DNA of 64,000 bases from positions 124,001-188,000 of the forward strand of contig NZ_JAJSAX010000005.1 of NCBI RefSeq assembly GCF_021261315.1, given 5' to 3'. A model generated the notes under the pieces. It saw only the letters and a program-made list of their open reading frames with translations, did not search any database and was not told the DNA's origin. Shown in pieces: positions 1-8,016 of the stretch. This DNA comes from Epilithonimonas sp. JDS (GTDB lineage: Bacteria; Bacteroidota; Bacteroidia; Flavobacteriales; Weeksellaceae). A program made the translations under genes and the position numbers. The first letter of the stretch is position 1, and every line of letters starts with the position of its first letter.

Positions 1-30
1 CATTTTAATTAAATTTAAAAATACTTTAAG

Positions 31-807
31 ATGATCAAAGGGCAAAAGATCAGTTACCAAAGTCAGAAAATCAGCATTTTGAAAGATGTTGATGTTAATG
101 TCGGTTTCGGCGAATTTCTGGCAATCGTAGGTCCAAACGGCGCAGGAAAATCGAGCCTTTTGAATTTGCTGGCCAACGAAATTAAAACTGAAAATAAAAA
201 GAATATTCAATTCAAAGACAAAATCCTTTCCGATTGGAATCTGGAAGAATTATCAAAACATAAAGCCAAATTTTCTCAGCACAATGCGCAGGACATTCCA
301 CTTTTAGTTGCAGATGTTGTGATGATGGGCAGATATCCATATTTCAGCTCACAACCGCATTCCGAAGATTTTAAATCTGTTGAAAAAGCAATGGCGGAAA
401 CTGATGTTTTACATTTTAGAGAGCGAGAATACAATTCACTTTCGGGTGGCGAAAAGCAGCGCGTTCACTTGGCAAGAGTTTTAGCCCAATTGGATAATGA
501 GATAGAAAACACTTTACTTTTCCTGGACGAACCGCTTAATAATCTGGATATTAAGCATCAGTACAAAACATTGGAACTGATAAAAAATTATACTAAAAAT
601 AATAACACCGCGATTGTTGTTTTGCACGATCTCAATCTGGCAGCACAATTTGCAGATCATATTTTATTAATGGAAAAAGGCGCCGTTTTATCTTACGGAA
701 CGCCCGAAAAAGTGTTTACAGCCGGCACAATTTCCAAAGCTTACAATTTCCCTTGTACGATTTGCAAACATCCTGTGAATGATAACACGATGATTTTGTT
801 TGGCTAA
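31..807 (+). CDS. hmuV: Haem ABC transporter ATP-binding protein
   Basis: ATPase of a haem (or siderophore) importer, acting on the cytoplasmic face with a FecCD-type permease that would lie just off the left edge. At 258 residues it has the normal family length. Visible motifs are Walker A (GPNGAGKS, residues 34-41), the ABC signature LSGGEKQRV (about 137-145), Walker B LLFLDEP (162-168) and the switch histidine in VVLHD (about 199). The insert before the signature, with VVMMGRYPYF, is typical of the FecE/HmuV group. The next gene, 31 bp downstream, is a haem-degrading factor, which supports haem over other iron chelates. Gene name is inferred from family and context. Confidence 0.9.
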   Translation: MIKGQKISYQSQKISILKDVDVNVGFGEFLAIVGPNGAGKSSLLNLLANEIKTENKKNIQFKDKILSDWNLEELSKHKAKFSQHNAQDIPLLVADVVMMGRYPYFSSQPHSEDFKSVEKAMAETDVLHFREREYNSLSGGEKQRVHLARVLAQLDNEIENTLLFLDEPLNNLDIKHQYKTLELIKNYTKNNNTAIVVLHDLNLAAQFADHILLMEKGAVLSYGTPEKVFTAGTISKAYNFPCTICKHPVNDNTMILFG

Positions 808-838
808 AATTTAAATGATAACTATAAAATAAATCAAT

Positions 839-1867
839 ATGAGTACTTTAACAACCGATTTAAAAGAAAAATGGGAAGCGCTGAAAGCAGAAAATCCACA
901 TCTTAGAATAAGAAACGCGGCAGAACAATTAGGCGTGAGCGAAGCAGAATTACTGTCCACAAACATCGGCAACGGCGTTACAGTTTTGAAACCGGAATTT
1001 GCAGAGCTTCTTCAGGAAGTTTTAAAACTGGACAAAGTAATGGCCTTGACCAGAAACGACGAATGCGTTCACGAGAGAAAAGGCGTTTATTTAAATCCAG
1101 ATTTCAGCAATCCTCACGGGCAGGTTTTCGTAGGCGAAGATATTGATTTGAGAATTTTTATCTCTTCCTGGAAATTTGGTTTCTCTGTGATCGAAGGTGA
1201 TAGAAAAAGCCTGCAGTTCTTCGGAAAAGACGGATTGGCACTTCATAAAATCTATTTGACAAAAGACAGCAACGAAGCAGAATTTGATGCTATAACAGAA
1301 AAATATAAATCCGACCAACAATCTTCTGAAATTGTAACCGAAGCAATTCCAGGAAAACCTTCTGAAAAAGCCGATTCTGAGATTGATGTAGCGGGTTTCC
1401 AACAGGCTTGGAAAGATTTGAAAGACACGCATGATTTCTTTATGATGCTAAGAAAATTCGGCGTTACAAGAACTCAGGCTTTGAGATTGGCGCCGGAAGG
1501 TTTTGCTACAAAAATCGAAAATTCCAAAGTAGTGAATGTGTTGGAAGACGCTTCGGAAAAGCAATTGCCAATTATGGTTTTTGTTGGAAACAGAGGAATT
1601 ATTCAGATCCATACAGGCGAAGTTAACAAGACGCTTTGGCATCAGCAGTGGTTCAATGTGATGGATCCTGATTTTAATCTTCACCTGGACACCACAAAAA
1701 TTGCTGAGACCTGGATCACTAAGAAACCAACAGACGACGGCGAGGTGACTTCGGTGGAAGTATTCAACAAGGAAGGTGACTTTATTGTGCAGCTTTTTGG
1801 GAAAAGAAAACCTGGAAATCCGGAGCTTCAAGGCTGGAAAGATCTGGTTGCCGATCTGACAAAATAG
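839..1867 (+). CDS. hmuS: Haem-degrading factor, HemS/ChuS/HmuS family
   Basis: Cytoplasmic haem-binding and haem-degrading protein that handles haem delivered by the HmuUV importer. The 342-residue length matches the family, which consists of two tandem structural repeats. The first repeat begins at LKEKWEALKAENPHLRIRNAAEQLGVSE-like sequence (cut short here) and the second at FQQAWKDLKDTHDFFMML (about residue 187), with the same order of a helix followed by a sheet. RNAAEQLGVSEAELL near residue 25 is the typical family N-terminus. It follows hmuV by 31 bp, so the two are very likely co-transcribed. A hairpin terminator lies just after the stop. Confidence 0.9.
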   Translation: MSTLTTDLKEKWEALKAENPHLRIRNAAEQLGVSEAELLSTNIGNGVTVLKPEFAELLQEVLKLDKVMALTRNDECVHERKGVYLNPDFSNPHGQVFVGEDIDLRIFISSWKFGFSVIEGDRKSLQFFGKDGLALHKIYLTKDSNEAEFDAITEKYKSDQQSSEIVTEAIPGKPSEKADSEIDVAGFQQAWKDLKDTHDFFMMLRKFGVTRTQALRLAPEGFATKIENSKVVNVLEDASEKQLPIMVFVGNRGIIQIHTGEVNKTLWHQQWFNVMDPDFNLHLDTTKIAETWITKKPTDDGEVTSVEVFNKEGDFIVQLFGKRKPGNPELQGWKDLVADLTK

Positions 1868-1884
1868 AATTTAAATTATATATC

Positions 1885-1914
1885 AAACCGTTTCGAATTA
1901 ATTTGAAACGGTTT
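1885..1914. terminator. Bidirectional terminator between convergent genes
   Basis: A 10-bp perfect stem (AAACCGTTTC with GAAACGGTTT) and a 10-nt loop, followed on the plus strand by TTTTTTG. The convergent lipoprotein gene ends inside the loop, so the same hairpin can serve both transcripts. Confidence 0.85.
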
Positions 1915-2581
1915 TTTGTTTTCTAAGTTTTGCCATTATTCTTTCTTTAGAATATTCAGAAATTGTTTTCAAAGAATCCTGATATTTGAAGGTTCTACTT
2001 TTCATTGAATTAAAATTCATTTCCCTAATCGCCGGTCGTTGTTCATAAGAATTTTCCAAGAGAACGATCGTTTGATCATCTTTCCAGTAAGCATCTTCCA
2101 CCCAATTTGATGATCCGTAAAAAGCGATTTTTTCTATTTTTTTATTTGAAATATCAACCAGATTTATTTCCTGATCAACCTCGAATCCTGGTTTGCCTTC
2201 GTCATCCAGACTCCAGTGGTAACTGTCGATATCAATATATTTTTGTCGGTTTGGGCTGTAAATTAAAAAATCAGAATAGAGCTTATCAAATTCCTTATCA
2301 TAGATTCCATAGATGTTTCCAGCGATTTTGTCAAACGAATTTTCCGATTCAAATTCAAAATTATCCAAATTGAAATCGGGATCAATTTTTTTGTAATAAT
2401 CGACCCAGTTGTTCAAGGTTTCATTGTTGTCGGAATGAAATTTTTGCACTCTAACTGAATCTTTCCTTTTCCCAGATTGATTTTGAAGAACAGTTTTCTT
2501 GTGATCTGTACACGAAATTAAGAACGAAAATAAAGTCAGTAAAAATATTGTTTTTTTCGCTTTAAAGTTTAGATTTTCCAT
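1898..2581 (-). CDS. Hypothetical lipoprotein
   Basis: I do not recognise a family. The protein has 227 residues. It starts with a charged stretch, a hydrophobic segment (TIFLLTLFSFLIS) and a lipobox-like LISC at about residues 21-24, so it is probably an envelope lipoprotein. The rest is polar and rich in Asp, Glu, Lys and aromatic residues with no transmembrane segment. WVEDAYWKDDQTIVLLE near residue 160 gives the look of a small beta-rich secreted domain. It is convergent with the haem genes and shares their terminator. Function unknown. Confidence 0.7.
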   Translation of the reverse strand: MENLNFKAKKTIFLLTLFSFLISCTDHKKTVLQNQSGKRKDSVRVQKFHSDNNETLNNWVDYYKKIDPDFNLDNFEFESENSFDKIAGNIYGIYDKEFDKLYSDFLIYSPNRQKYIDIDSYHWSLDDEGKPGFEVDQEINLVDISNKKIEKIAFYGSSNWVEDAYWKDDQTIVLLENSYEQRPAIREMNFNSMKSRTFKYQDSLKTISEYSKERIMAKLRKQKTVSN

Positions 2582-2621
2582 AGATCACGTTATTGAAATT
2601 ATTTTCATCTAGTTTATAAAT

Positions 2622-3029
2622 CTAATCTTCTAATATTTCTTTCATTTTTAATAAATCAAATAATATAAAAAATGATATTAAAAGATTAGAAATTGCGAGT
2701 ACAATTATCCATCCTTGATCTAAATAAATAAGTTTTAGCAGTGTTGCGACAACATAAATTATTAACAGATTTAAATTTAGAATTCCAGCAAATAAATAGA
2801 AAAAATTTTGTTTGTTCTCATTTTGTTTTTTTCTCATTATTATTCTGAAACTTATTACAATAATTCCTAATATTATTGCAAACATCATTGTATATAAAAA
2901 ATAAGCTAAAGTTCTGAAACCTGCAAATAAACCTGGTGGTTCGGTAAAAGAATCAAAAAACATACAAATGCTCCAGAAATTAATTATTATTAATGATAAT
3001 GAGAAATTTTTATATAGTTTTTCTTTCAT
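2622..3029 (-). CDS. Hypothetical four-TM membrane protein
   Basis: Small (136 residues), very hydrophobic protein with about four predicted membrane segments ([72 protein letters not shown]). No recognisable family. An upstream in-frame TTG at 3083 would add 18 residues, but that TTG is part of a TATATTTG promoter box, so the ATG at 3029 (MKEKLYKN) is preferred. The gene is clearly richer in AT than its neighbours, which can mean recent acquisition or simply a membrane-protein bias. Confidence 0.6.
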   Translation of the reverse strand: MKEKLYKNFSLSLIIINFWSICMFFDSFTEPPGLFAGFRTLAYFLYTMMFAIILGIIVISFRIIMRKKQNENKQNFFYLFAGILNLNLLIIYVVATLLKLIYLDQGWIIVLAISNLLISFFILFDLLKMKEILED

Positions 3030-3080
3030 CTTTATTAGTTTTAAATTTTTCGAATTATTAAGCAATAAAATCTTGAATTT

Positions 3081-3119
3081 CAAATATAATTATTCCCAAT
3101 TTACTTTTTCCCATATTTG
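3081..3119. promoter_or_regulatory. Divergent promoter region with two TAnnTTTG-like boxes
   Basis: On the minus strand TATATTTG (3088 to 3081) matches the Bacteroidota -7 box exactly and would serve the membrane-protein gene. On the plus strand CATATTTG (3112-3119) differs by one base and lies 17 bp before the response-regulator ATG. No clear -33 element was identified for either. Confidence 0.5.
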
Positions 3120-3136
3120 TAAAAAATTCTCAACAA

Positions 3137-3814
3137 ATGCAGGCATTACTTTTAGAAGACGATTCCGTTTTGTCTTCAGAAATTGCACTTTTTCTGGAAT
3201 CCAGATCCATAAAAACCGACAAAGCAGAAGACGGCGAAGTGTTCCTGAATCTGTTCACCGGCAAAGATTATGATATTTTCCTTCTCGATATCAATGTGCC
3301 GAAGATCAACGGATTGGAGATCTGCAAAACCATCCGCGAAACCAATTCCGAAACGCCGATTATCATCATTTCTGCCTACGACGGAATCGAGGAAAAGAAA
3401 GAAGCATTCCTTAGAGCGGCCGACGATTATTTGGTAAAACCATTTTTACTGGAGGAATTATTACTGAGAATCAATTCTCAAATGAGACGATTGACGCCAA
3501 AAACCGAAGAAGTGGAAAAGATCGTGATTGAGGATCTTGAGATTTTCCCGGAAGACAGCAAAGTGTTTCGTTCCGGCGAGGAAATCAATCTGACGGTAAA
3601 GGAATTTCAGCTATTGGTTTTATTGGCAAGAGCTAATGGACGGACGCTTTCCAAACAATATATTTCCGATGAAGTATGGAAAAACCAATTCCAATCCACC
3701 AACAATGCCATCGAAGTTTACATTAATTTCCTCAGAAAAAAAATTGATAAAAACTATAAAACCAAACTCATCCACACCAGACCAGGCTTCGGATATTACC
3801 TGAGTCCACTTTAG
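3137..3814 (+). CDS. OmpR/CusR-family response regulator
   Basis: DNA-binding response regulator of 225 residues. The receiver domain (1-115) has the acidic pocket LEDD (E7-D9), the phospho-acceptor Asp51 in LLDINVP, the switch Ser79 and Lys101 in LVKPF. The C-terminal winged helix (about 130-225) ends with the usual wing sequence TRPGFGYYL. It is followed after 60 bp by a histidine kinase and then by an RND efflux operon whose promoter carries four 11-bp-spaced direct repeats, the arrangement expected for OmpR-family binding. Role inferred: metal- or envelope-stress-responsive activator of the efflux operon. Confidence 0.9.
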   Translation: MQALLLEDDSVLSSEIALFLESRSIKTDKAEDGEVFLNLFTGKDYDIFLLDINVPKINGLEICKTIRETNSETPIIIISAYDGIEEKKEAFLRAADDYLVKPFLLEELLLRINSQMRRLTPKTEEVEKIVIEDLEIFPEDSKVFRSGEEINLTVKEFQLLVLLARANGRTLSKQYISDEVWKNQFQSTNNAIEVYINFLRKKIDKNYKTKLIHTRPGFGYYLSPL

Positions 3815-3874
3815 ATTCGGTAGCAAAAATTCATCATTCATCAATTATCAATTATCATTCATCATTTATAACTC

Positions 3875-5239
3875 ATGTCTTTAAAACGCCGGATCGCACT
3901 TAGTCTTAGTATCGCATTTTCCCTGATTTTCGGGATTATGATGTTTGTGGTCTATATTTCTTTCAACGATTTCAGGAGAGATGAGTTCAAGGAAAGATTC
4001 CAGAAACGTTTGGTTTTCACGGTCAATTTTATCGAGAAGTCCAGAGATTTTGAAAAAGAAGCGCCTATTTTCTTCGATGAAAATTCCGACAATGTTTTGC
4101 TGAATGAAAACATTATGATTTTCAATGCAGAAAAAGAGTTGGTTTACAGTACTTTAAAAGATAAAAAAATCACCTGGGACGAAACACTTCTGGAAAGACT
4201 GGATAAAGAGAAAACCGTTTATATAGAACATTCGGCACCGGAAATTTATGCGACGTTGAGGAATATCAATGGCGAAAATTACTACATTCTGACAAGTGCT
4301 CAGGACGTTACGGGAGAATCCAAGCTTGACTTTTTGAAATATATGCTGATATTTTCTTATGTCGTCAGCATTCTTCTCATCTGGTTTTTCAGTTATTACA
4401 TCGTTTCGAAGTTTTTGGAACCGTTGGAGATTTTAAAATCTGATATTTCGGAAATCAGCGTTCACAGGTTGACGACGCCAGTTTTGGTCAAGAATCCGAA
4501 AGATGAAATCGGCGTTTTGGCAACGTCTTTCAATCTGATGACCAACCGGCTAAATGACGTTTTCCAATCGCAGAAAGACTTTAATTCCAGTGCGGCTCAC
4601 GAGATGCGAACGCCGTTGACGAGAATGGCTTTCCAGCTAGAGAATCTGATTCAGTTAGAAAATCATTCGCCTAAAACAAAAGCGACTTTACAGCAAATGT
4701 TACTGGATGTTCATCAGTTGTCCGACCTTACGATTTCACTGCTTTTACTTTCAAAATTTGATAAGGAAGGCATTGCGACAGTTTATGAAGAAGTCCGGAT
4801 CGACGAAGTGGTTTTCGACGCTTTCGAGTCTGTACACCGCAATTTCCCAGAATTCAAAATGGATTTCCAGATCGATGAAGAGAGTAGTGATGACGCAATT
4901 CTTACGGTTAAAGGTGTGAAATCTCTTCTCGAAATTACCTTTGTCAATTTGTTCAAAAATGCTGCTTTATATTCAGACAATCAGGAAGTTGATATTTCCA
5001 TCAAAGAAACAGAATTCCGAATCATCGTGAATGTTTTTTCAAAAGGGACGATTATTCCGATTTCCGAAAGAGAAAAACTCTTCGAAGCCTTTATGCGAGG
5101 CAGCAATTCTCAGAACAAATCAGGTTCTGGCCTTGGTTTGCGCATTGTAAAACGCATTCTGGAATATCATAAAGCGGAGATTTCCTACAATTCACTTTCA
5201 GATCATGAGAATCTTTTCACCGTGATTTTTAATAAGTAA
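3875..5239 (+). CDS. Sensor histidine kinase (two-component, HAMP)
   Basis: Membrane sensor kinase, 454 residues, partner of the preceding regulator. One transmembrane helix at about 9-29, a periplasmic domain of about 125 residues, a second helix at about 156-174, then a HAMP linker. The phospho-accepting His242 lies in AAHEMRTPLTR. The N box is FVNLFKNAALYS (Asn362) and the glycine-rich lid is GSGLGLRIVKRI. The D box, normally DxGxG, reads NVFSKGTII here, a weak form also common in Bacteroidota kinases. The neighbouring CusABC-like operon suggests a metal ion such as copper or silver as signal, but the ligand cannot be read from the sequence. Confidence 0.88.
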   Translation: MSLKRRIALSLSIAFSLIFGIMMFVVYISFNDFRRDEFKERFQKRLVFTVNFIEKSRDFEKEAPIFFDENSDNVLLNENIMIFNAEKELVYSTLKDKKITWDETLLERLDKEKTVYIEHSAPEIYATLRNINGENYYILTSAQDVTGESKLDFLKYMLIFSYVVSILLIWFFSYYIVSKFLEPLEILKSDISEISVHRLTTPVLVKNPKDEIGVLATSFNLMTNRLNDVFQSQKDFNSSAAHEMRTPLTRMAFQLENLIQLENHSPKTKATLQQMLLDVHQLSDLTISLLLLSKFDKEGIATVYEEVRIDEVVFDAFESVHRNFPEFKMDFQIDEESSDDAILTVKGVKSLLEITFVNLFKNAALYSDNQEVDISIKETEFRIIVNVFSKGTIIPISEREKLFEAFMRGSNSQNKSGSGLGLRIVKRILEYHKAEISYNSLSDHENLFTVIFNK

Positions 5240-5247
5240 TATTTTAA

Positions 5248-5355
5248 TTTGGGCAGCTTTATCCGCCTTCCACTCTCAATCTTTTTACCTTTGCTTTTTC
5301 CAGCCACAAAAAAGGATTTCCGTTCAAGTCGGGCTGCAGCTTCGCAAAGTTGAAG
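5248..5355 (-). repeat. Dispersed intergenic repeat, copy C (inverted, degenerate)
   Basis: Reverse-oriented, shorter member of the repeat family also seen at 11418-11557 and 23911-24038. Read on the minus strand it shares the flank TTGCGAAGC, the segment CCCGACTTGAACGGA, and the distal segment GGATAAAGCTGCCC. The central hairpin is degenerate: the TCATTGCGA arms present in the other copies are missing and only A-rich/T-rich arms remain. It fills most of the gap between the kinase gene and the efflux operon. Confidence 0.6.
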
Positions 5356-5467
5356 ATTCCCAATTGATCCAACTTTTGTCAATCAATTCGAATCTGCAAA
5401 ATTTGTTAAAGAATATTTTATCAAAGTCTTTCATCTATCCGTCTATAATCTATTATCTCAACCACAA

Positions 5468-5523
5468 TTAAGTTTTTTTTAAGTCTCATTTAAGTCCGTT
5501 TTAATCGAGGTAAGGCATTTTTG
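5468..5523 (+). promoter_or_regulatory. Efflux operon promoter with four 11-bp-phased TTAAGT repeats
   Basis: TTAAGT begins at 5468, 5479 and 5490, and the variant TTAATC at 5501, an exact 11-bp period. Ten bases later CATTTTTG (5516-5523) matches the -7 box TAnnTTTG with one mismatch. The repeats occupy the place of a -33 element, as in PhoB/OmpR-type activated promoters. The response regulator is encoded 2 kb upstream. A TTG at 5521 is inside the -7 box and is therefore unlikely to be a start codon. Confidence 0.7.
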
Positions 5524-5544
5524 CAAAACCAAAACGAGATAAAA

Positions 5545-6792
5545 ATGAATAAAATAACAACGCTGGTGTTATCCGTTTCGGCATTTGTCTGTCTATCCGG
5601 ACAGCAGCAGATGTCTCTTCAGGATTGCGAATTAGCATTTCAAAAAAACAACCTTCAAGTTCTCGCCGCGCAGTACAATATCAATATGGCAGACGCCGAT
5701 ATTATGCAGGCCAAGATCTGGGAATTGCCACAGATCAGCGGTTACGTGAATGCTTACAATCCCGAGGACAAGCGCGCTTTCGATGTTGGCCGGGCAAAAG
5801 GTGCAGAGATCACACAGCTCATCTATCTCGGTGGTAAAAAGAAAAACGAGATCCAGTTTGCCAAATCCAACAAGGAACTTTCGCAATTGCAATTCAACCA
5901 ATTGCTGGTTGATCTTAGATCTCAACTTCGGGAGACTTATTACAATCTGATCTACGAACAAAAGAAACAGATCAGCATCGATGGACAGTTGAAATATATG
6001 AATGAGCTTTTGGCAGCTTACAAAATCCAGACGGATAAAGGAAATATCTCGCTCAAGGATTATGTAAGACTTCAAAGCATTGTCATCCAATTGAACAATG
6101 ATAAGATCGAGATCAACAATAATATTCTGGCATTCCAGCAGAATATGAAGATCCTGACAGGCAATTCAGACAACATTCTTCCCAACATTTCCAAGCTCGA
6201 TGAGAATGATATTTTGATCTCTCAGCCTTTCGGCGATCTGGAGATCCTTAAAGAAAAAGCTTTGGTCAACAATGCCGATTATCTTTATAATCTTAGGCTG
6301 ATCGAGAATAGCAAACTCTTCGCCCAATGGCAAAAATCATTGAACACACCAGATTTGAATCTTGGCGCAGAATACGATCAAAACTCTGGAACATTCAGAA
6401 ATGAAATCAATTTGAAGGTCGGGATCCCCATTCCACTTTGGAAAGTGAACAAAGGAAATGTTGAAAAAGCAAAATATGCCATCCAGCAAAACGAGAAAAA
6501 TTCAGAATATCAAAAACTGAATCTTGAAACGCAGGTTGAATCGGCCTATCAAACCTGGAAAAATCAGTACGACCAATATTTCGAACTGAAACCTGTGGAT
6601 GTAGAAAACCTCAATACGGTTTATAACGGCATCCTCAAGAACTTTCGAAGCGGTAACATCAGCCTGATGGATTTCACAGACTTCCTGGAAAGCTACAGAC
6701 AAACGGTGCTGCAGATCTACGAAATGAAAAAACAGATCATGATCTCCGCAGAGCAGCTCAATCAATTAGTACAAACCAAAATCTTTTATTAA
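5545..6792 (+). CDS. Outer-membrane efflux protein, TolC/CusC family
   Basis: Outer-membrane channel of an RND efflux system. The chosen ATG at 5545 gives 415 residues starting MNKITTLVLSVSAFVCLSGQQ, a clear signal peptide; an upstream TTG start would lie in the promoter. The mature part shows the two long alpha-helical hairpins of the family (coiled-coil regions around 150-220 and 330-400) with the typical LYNLRLIENSK and PLWKVNKGNVEKA segments. Bacteroidota members are often annotated as TolC family or CzcC-like. First gene of a three-gene operon; its stop overlaps the next start (TAATG). Confidence 0.88.
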   Translation: MNKITTLVLSVSAFVCLSGQQQMSLQDCELAFQKNNLQVLAAQYNINMADADIMQAKIWELPQISGYVNAYNPEDKRAFDVGRAKGAEITQLIYLGGKKKNEIQFAKSNKELSQLQFNQLLVDLRSQLRETYYNLIYEQKKQISIDGQLKYMNELLAAYKIQTDKGNISLKDYVRLQSIVIQLNNDKIEINNNILAFQQNMKILTGNSDNILPNISKLDENDILISQPFGDLEILKEKALVNNADYLYNLRLIENSKLFAQWQKSLNTPDLNLGAEYDQNSGTFRNEINLKVGIPIPLWKVNKGNVEKAKYAIQQNEKNSEYQKLNLETQVESAYQTWKNQYDQYFELKPVDVENLNTVYNGILKNFRSGNISLMDFTDFLESYRQTVLQIYEMKKQIMISAEQLNQLVQTKIFY

Positions 6793-7874
6793 TGCAAAAA
6801 ATTATTATTCCCATTATCCTCGCCATCAGTTTGATTTCCTGTTCCAAAAAGGAAGAAATTGTGAAGGAAGAGACAAAAGGTTTTGAATTGAGCCAAACAA
6901 TGCTGAAATCCACAACATTTGCGAAGGTAGAAAAGAAATTCATCGAGGACGAATATAGCTTCTACGGAAAGATCTCTGCGGACAAAAATACCTATATCGA
7001 TATTTTCCCTTTGGTTGGCGGAAATGTGTTAAGTGTGAACGTTGAATTAGGAGATTATGTCCACAAAGGTCAGGTCTTGGCAACTATCAGAAGTACCGAG
7101 TTGGCAGAAGTTCAGAAAGATGTCAGCGATGCGAAAACAGATTTGCTGGTCGCAGAGAACAATCTTCGTGTTTCCAAAGAAATGTACGCCGGAAAACTGA
7201 ACACGGAAAAAGATATCTTGGAAGCACAAGGCGAAGTTCAAAAAGCCAAGGATGCTTTGCACCGATCCAACGCCGTGAGCACCGTTTACAATGTGAAAAG
7301 AGGAAATATCTACAGCGTAATCTCGCCGATCAATGGCTACATCGTTCATAAAGACATCAATAAAGATATGGAACTAAGAAGCGACCGAAGTGAGAATATC
7401 TTCGATGTTGCAAATACCAAAAATGTCTGGGCCATTATGAATGTCAACGAAGCGGATATTGACAAGATCAACCTTGGAATGAAAGCCCAGGTTTCCACAT
7501 TGTCCTATCCCGATAAAGTATTTTTTGGAAAGATTGATAAGGTCTTCAAGATCATCGACCCAGATACCAATTCGATGCAGGCTAGGGTAGTTCTAGATAA
7601 TTCTCAAGGCTTGTTGATTCCGGAAAGTAAAGCAACTATCAGAGTTTCTTCCGCAGAAAACGAAACCGCTTTGGCGATTCCATCCAGTGCCGTGATCTTC
7701 GATGACAACCGATATTTTGTAGTGGTTTACAAATCCCAAACGGATATTAAGGTGAAGGAAATCAAAATATTGAAACAAAACACAGAGAACACCTATGTTG
7801 CAAGCGGCCTTGCAGAAGGAGAAACAGTTGTGACCAACAATCAATTATTGATTTACCGCTCTCTGAATAACTAA
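6792..7874 (+). CDS. RND efflux periplasmic adaptor, CusB/CzcB type
   Basis: Membrane-fusion protein that links the inner-membrane pump to the outer-membrane channel. It has 360 residues and a lipoprotein signal (IPIILAISLISCSKK, lipobox LISC), so it is anchored by lipid. The biotinyl-lipoyl-like half-motif VELGDYVHKGQVLATI lies near residue 77, followed by a helical hairpin (EVQKDVSDAKTDLLVAENN) and the second lipoyl half (YSVISPINGYIVH). The C-terminal beta-barrel and membrane-proximal parts are present. Start overlaps the upstream stop, which shows translational coupling. Confidence 0.9.
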   Translation: MQKIIIPIILAISLISCSKKEEIVKEETKGFELSQTMLKSTTFAKVEKKFIEDEYSFYGKISADKNTYIDIFPLVGGNVLSVNVELGDYVHKGQVLATIRSTELAEVQKDVSDAKTDLLVAENNLRVSKEMYAGKLNTEKDILEAQGEVQKAKDALHRSNAVSTVYNVKRGNIYSVISPINGYIVHKDINKDMELRSDRSENIFDVANTKNVWAIMNVNEADIDKINLGMKAQVSTLSYPDKVFFGKIDKVFKIIDPDTNSMQARVVLDNSQGLLIPESKATIRVSSAENETALAIPSSAVIFDDNRYFVVVYKSQTDIKVKEIKILKQNTENTYVASGLAEGETVVTNNQLLIYRSLNN

Positions 7875-7887
7875 GAGATTTCAAAGA

Positions 7888-7963
7888 AACCCGCAGGGTT
7901 AAATATCAGTAGCCGTAGGTGAAACCTATGGTTAATACGCATCGCTACAGATTAAATCTGTGG
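7888..7963. repeat. Cluster of three small REP-like hairpins
   Basis: Three short imperfect or perfect palindromes lie in the 142-bp gap inside the efflux operon: AACCC-GCA-GGGTT around 7888-7901, CCGTAGGT-GAA-ACCTATGG at 7913-7931 and CTACAGAT-TAA-ATCTGTGG at 7945-7963. The middle one has the same GAA loop and a related stem to the hairpins that flank the IS200-like transposase at 14.8-15.3 kb. They may be REP-like elements; they could also affect mRNA stability between adaptor and pump. Confidence 0.6.
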
Positions 7964-8016
7964 TCAATATTAATATGAATAATCATAAATAAAAATTGTG
8001 ATTCAAAATATAAAAT

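Noticed and set aside
1091-1831. Two minus-strand ORFs opposite the haem-degrading factor
   Set aside because: They lie antisense to a complete, recognisable gene and show no protein features of their own.
5521-5544. TTG start adding MQNQNEIK to the outer-membrane efflux protein
   Set aside because: The TTG is the end of a -7 promoter box; the ATG at 5545 directly begins a signal peptide.
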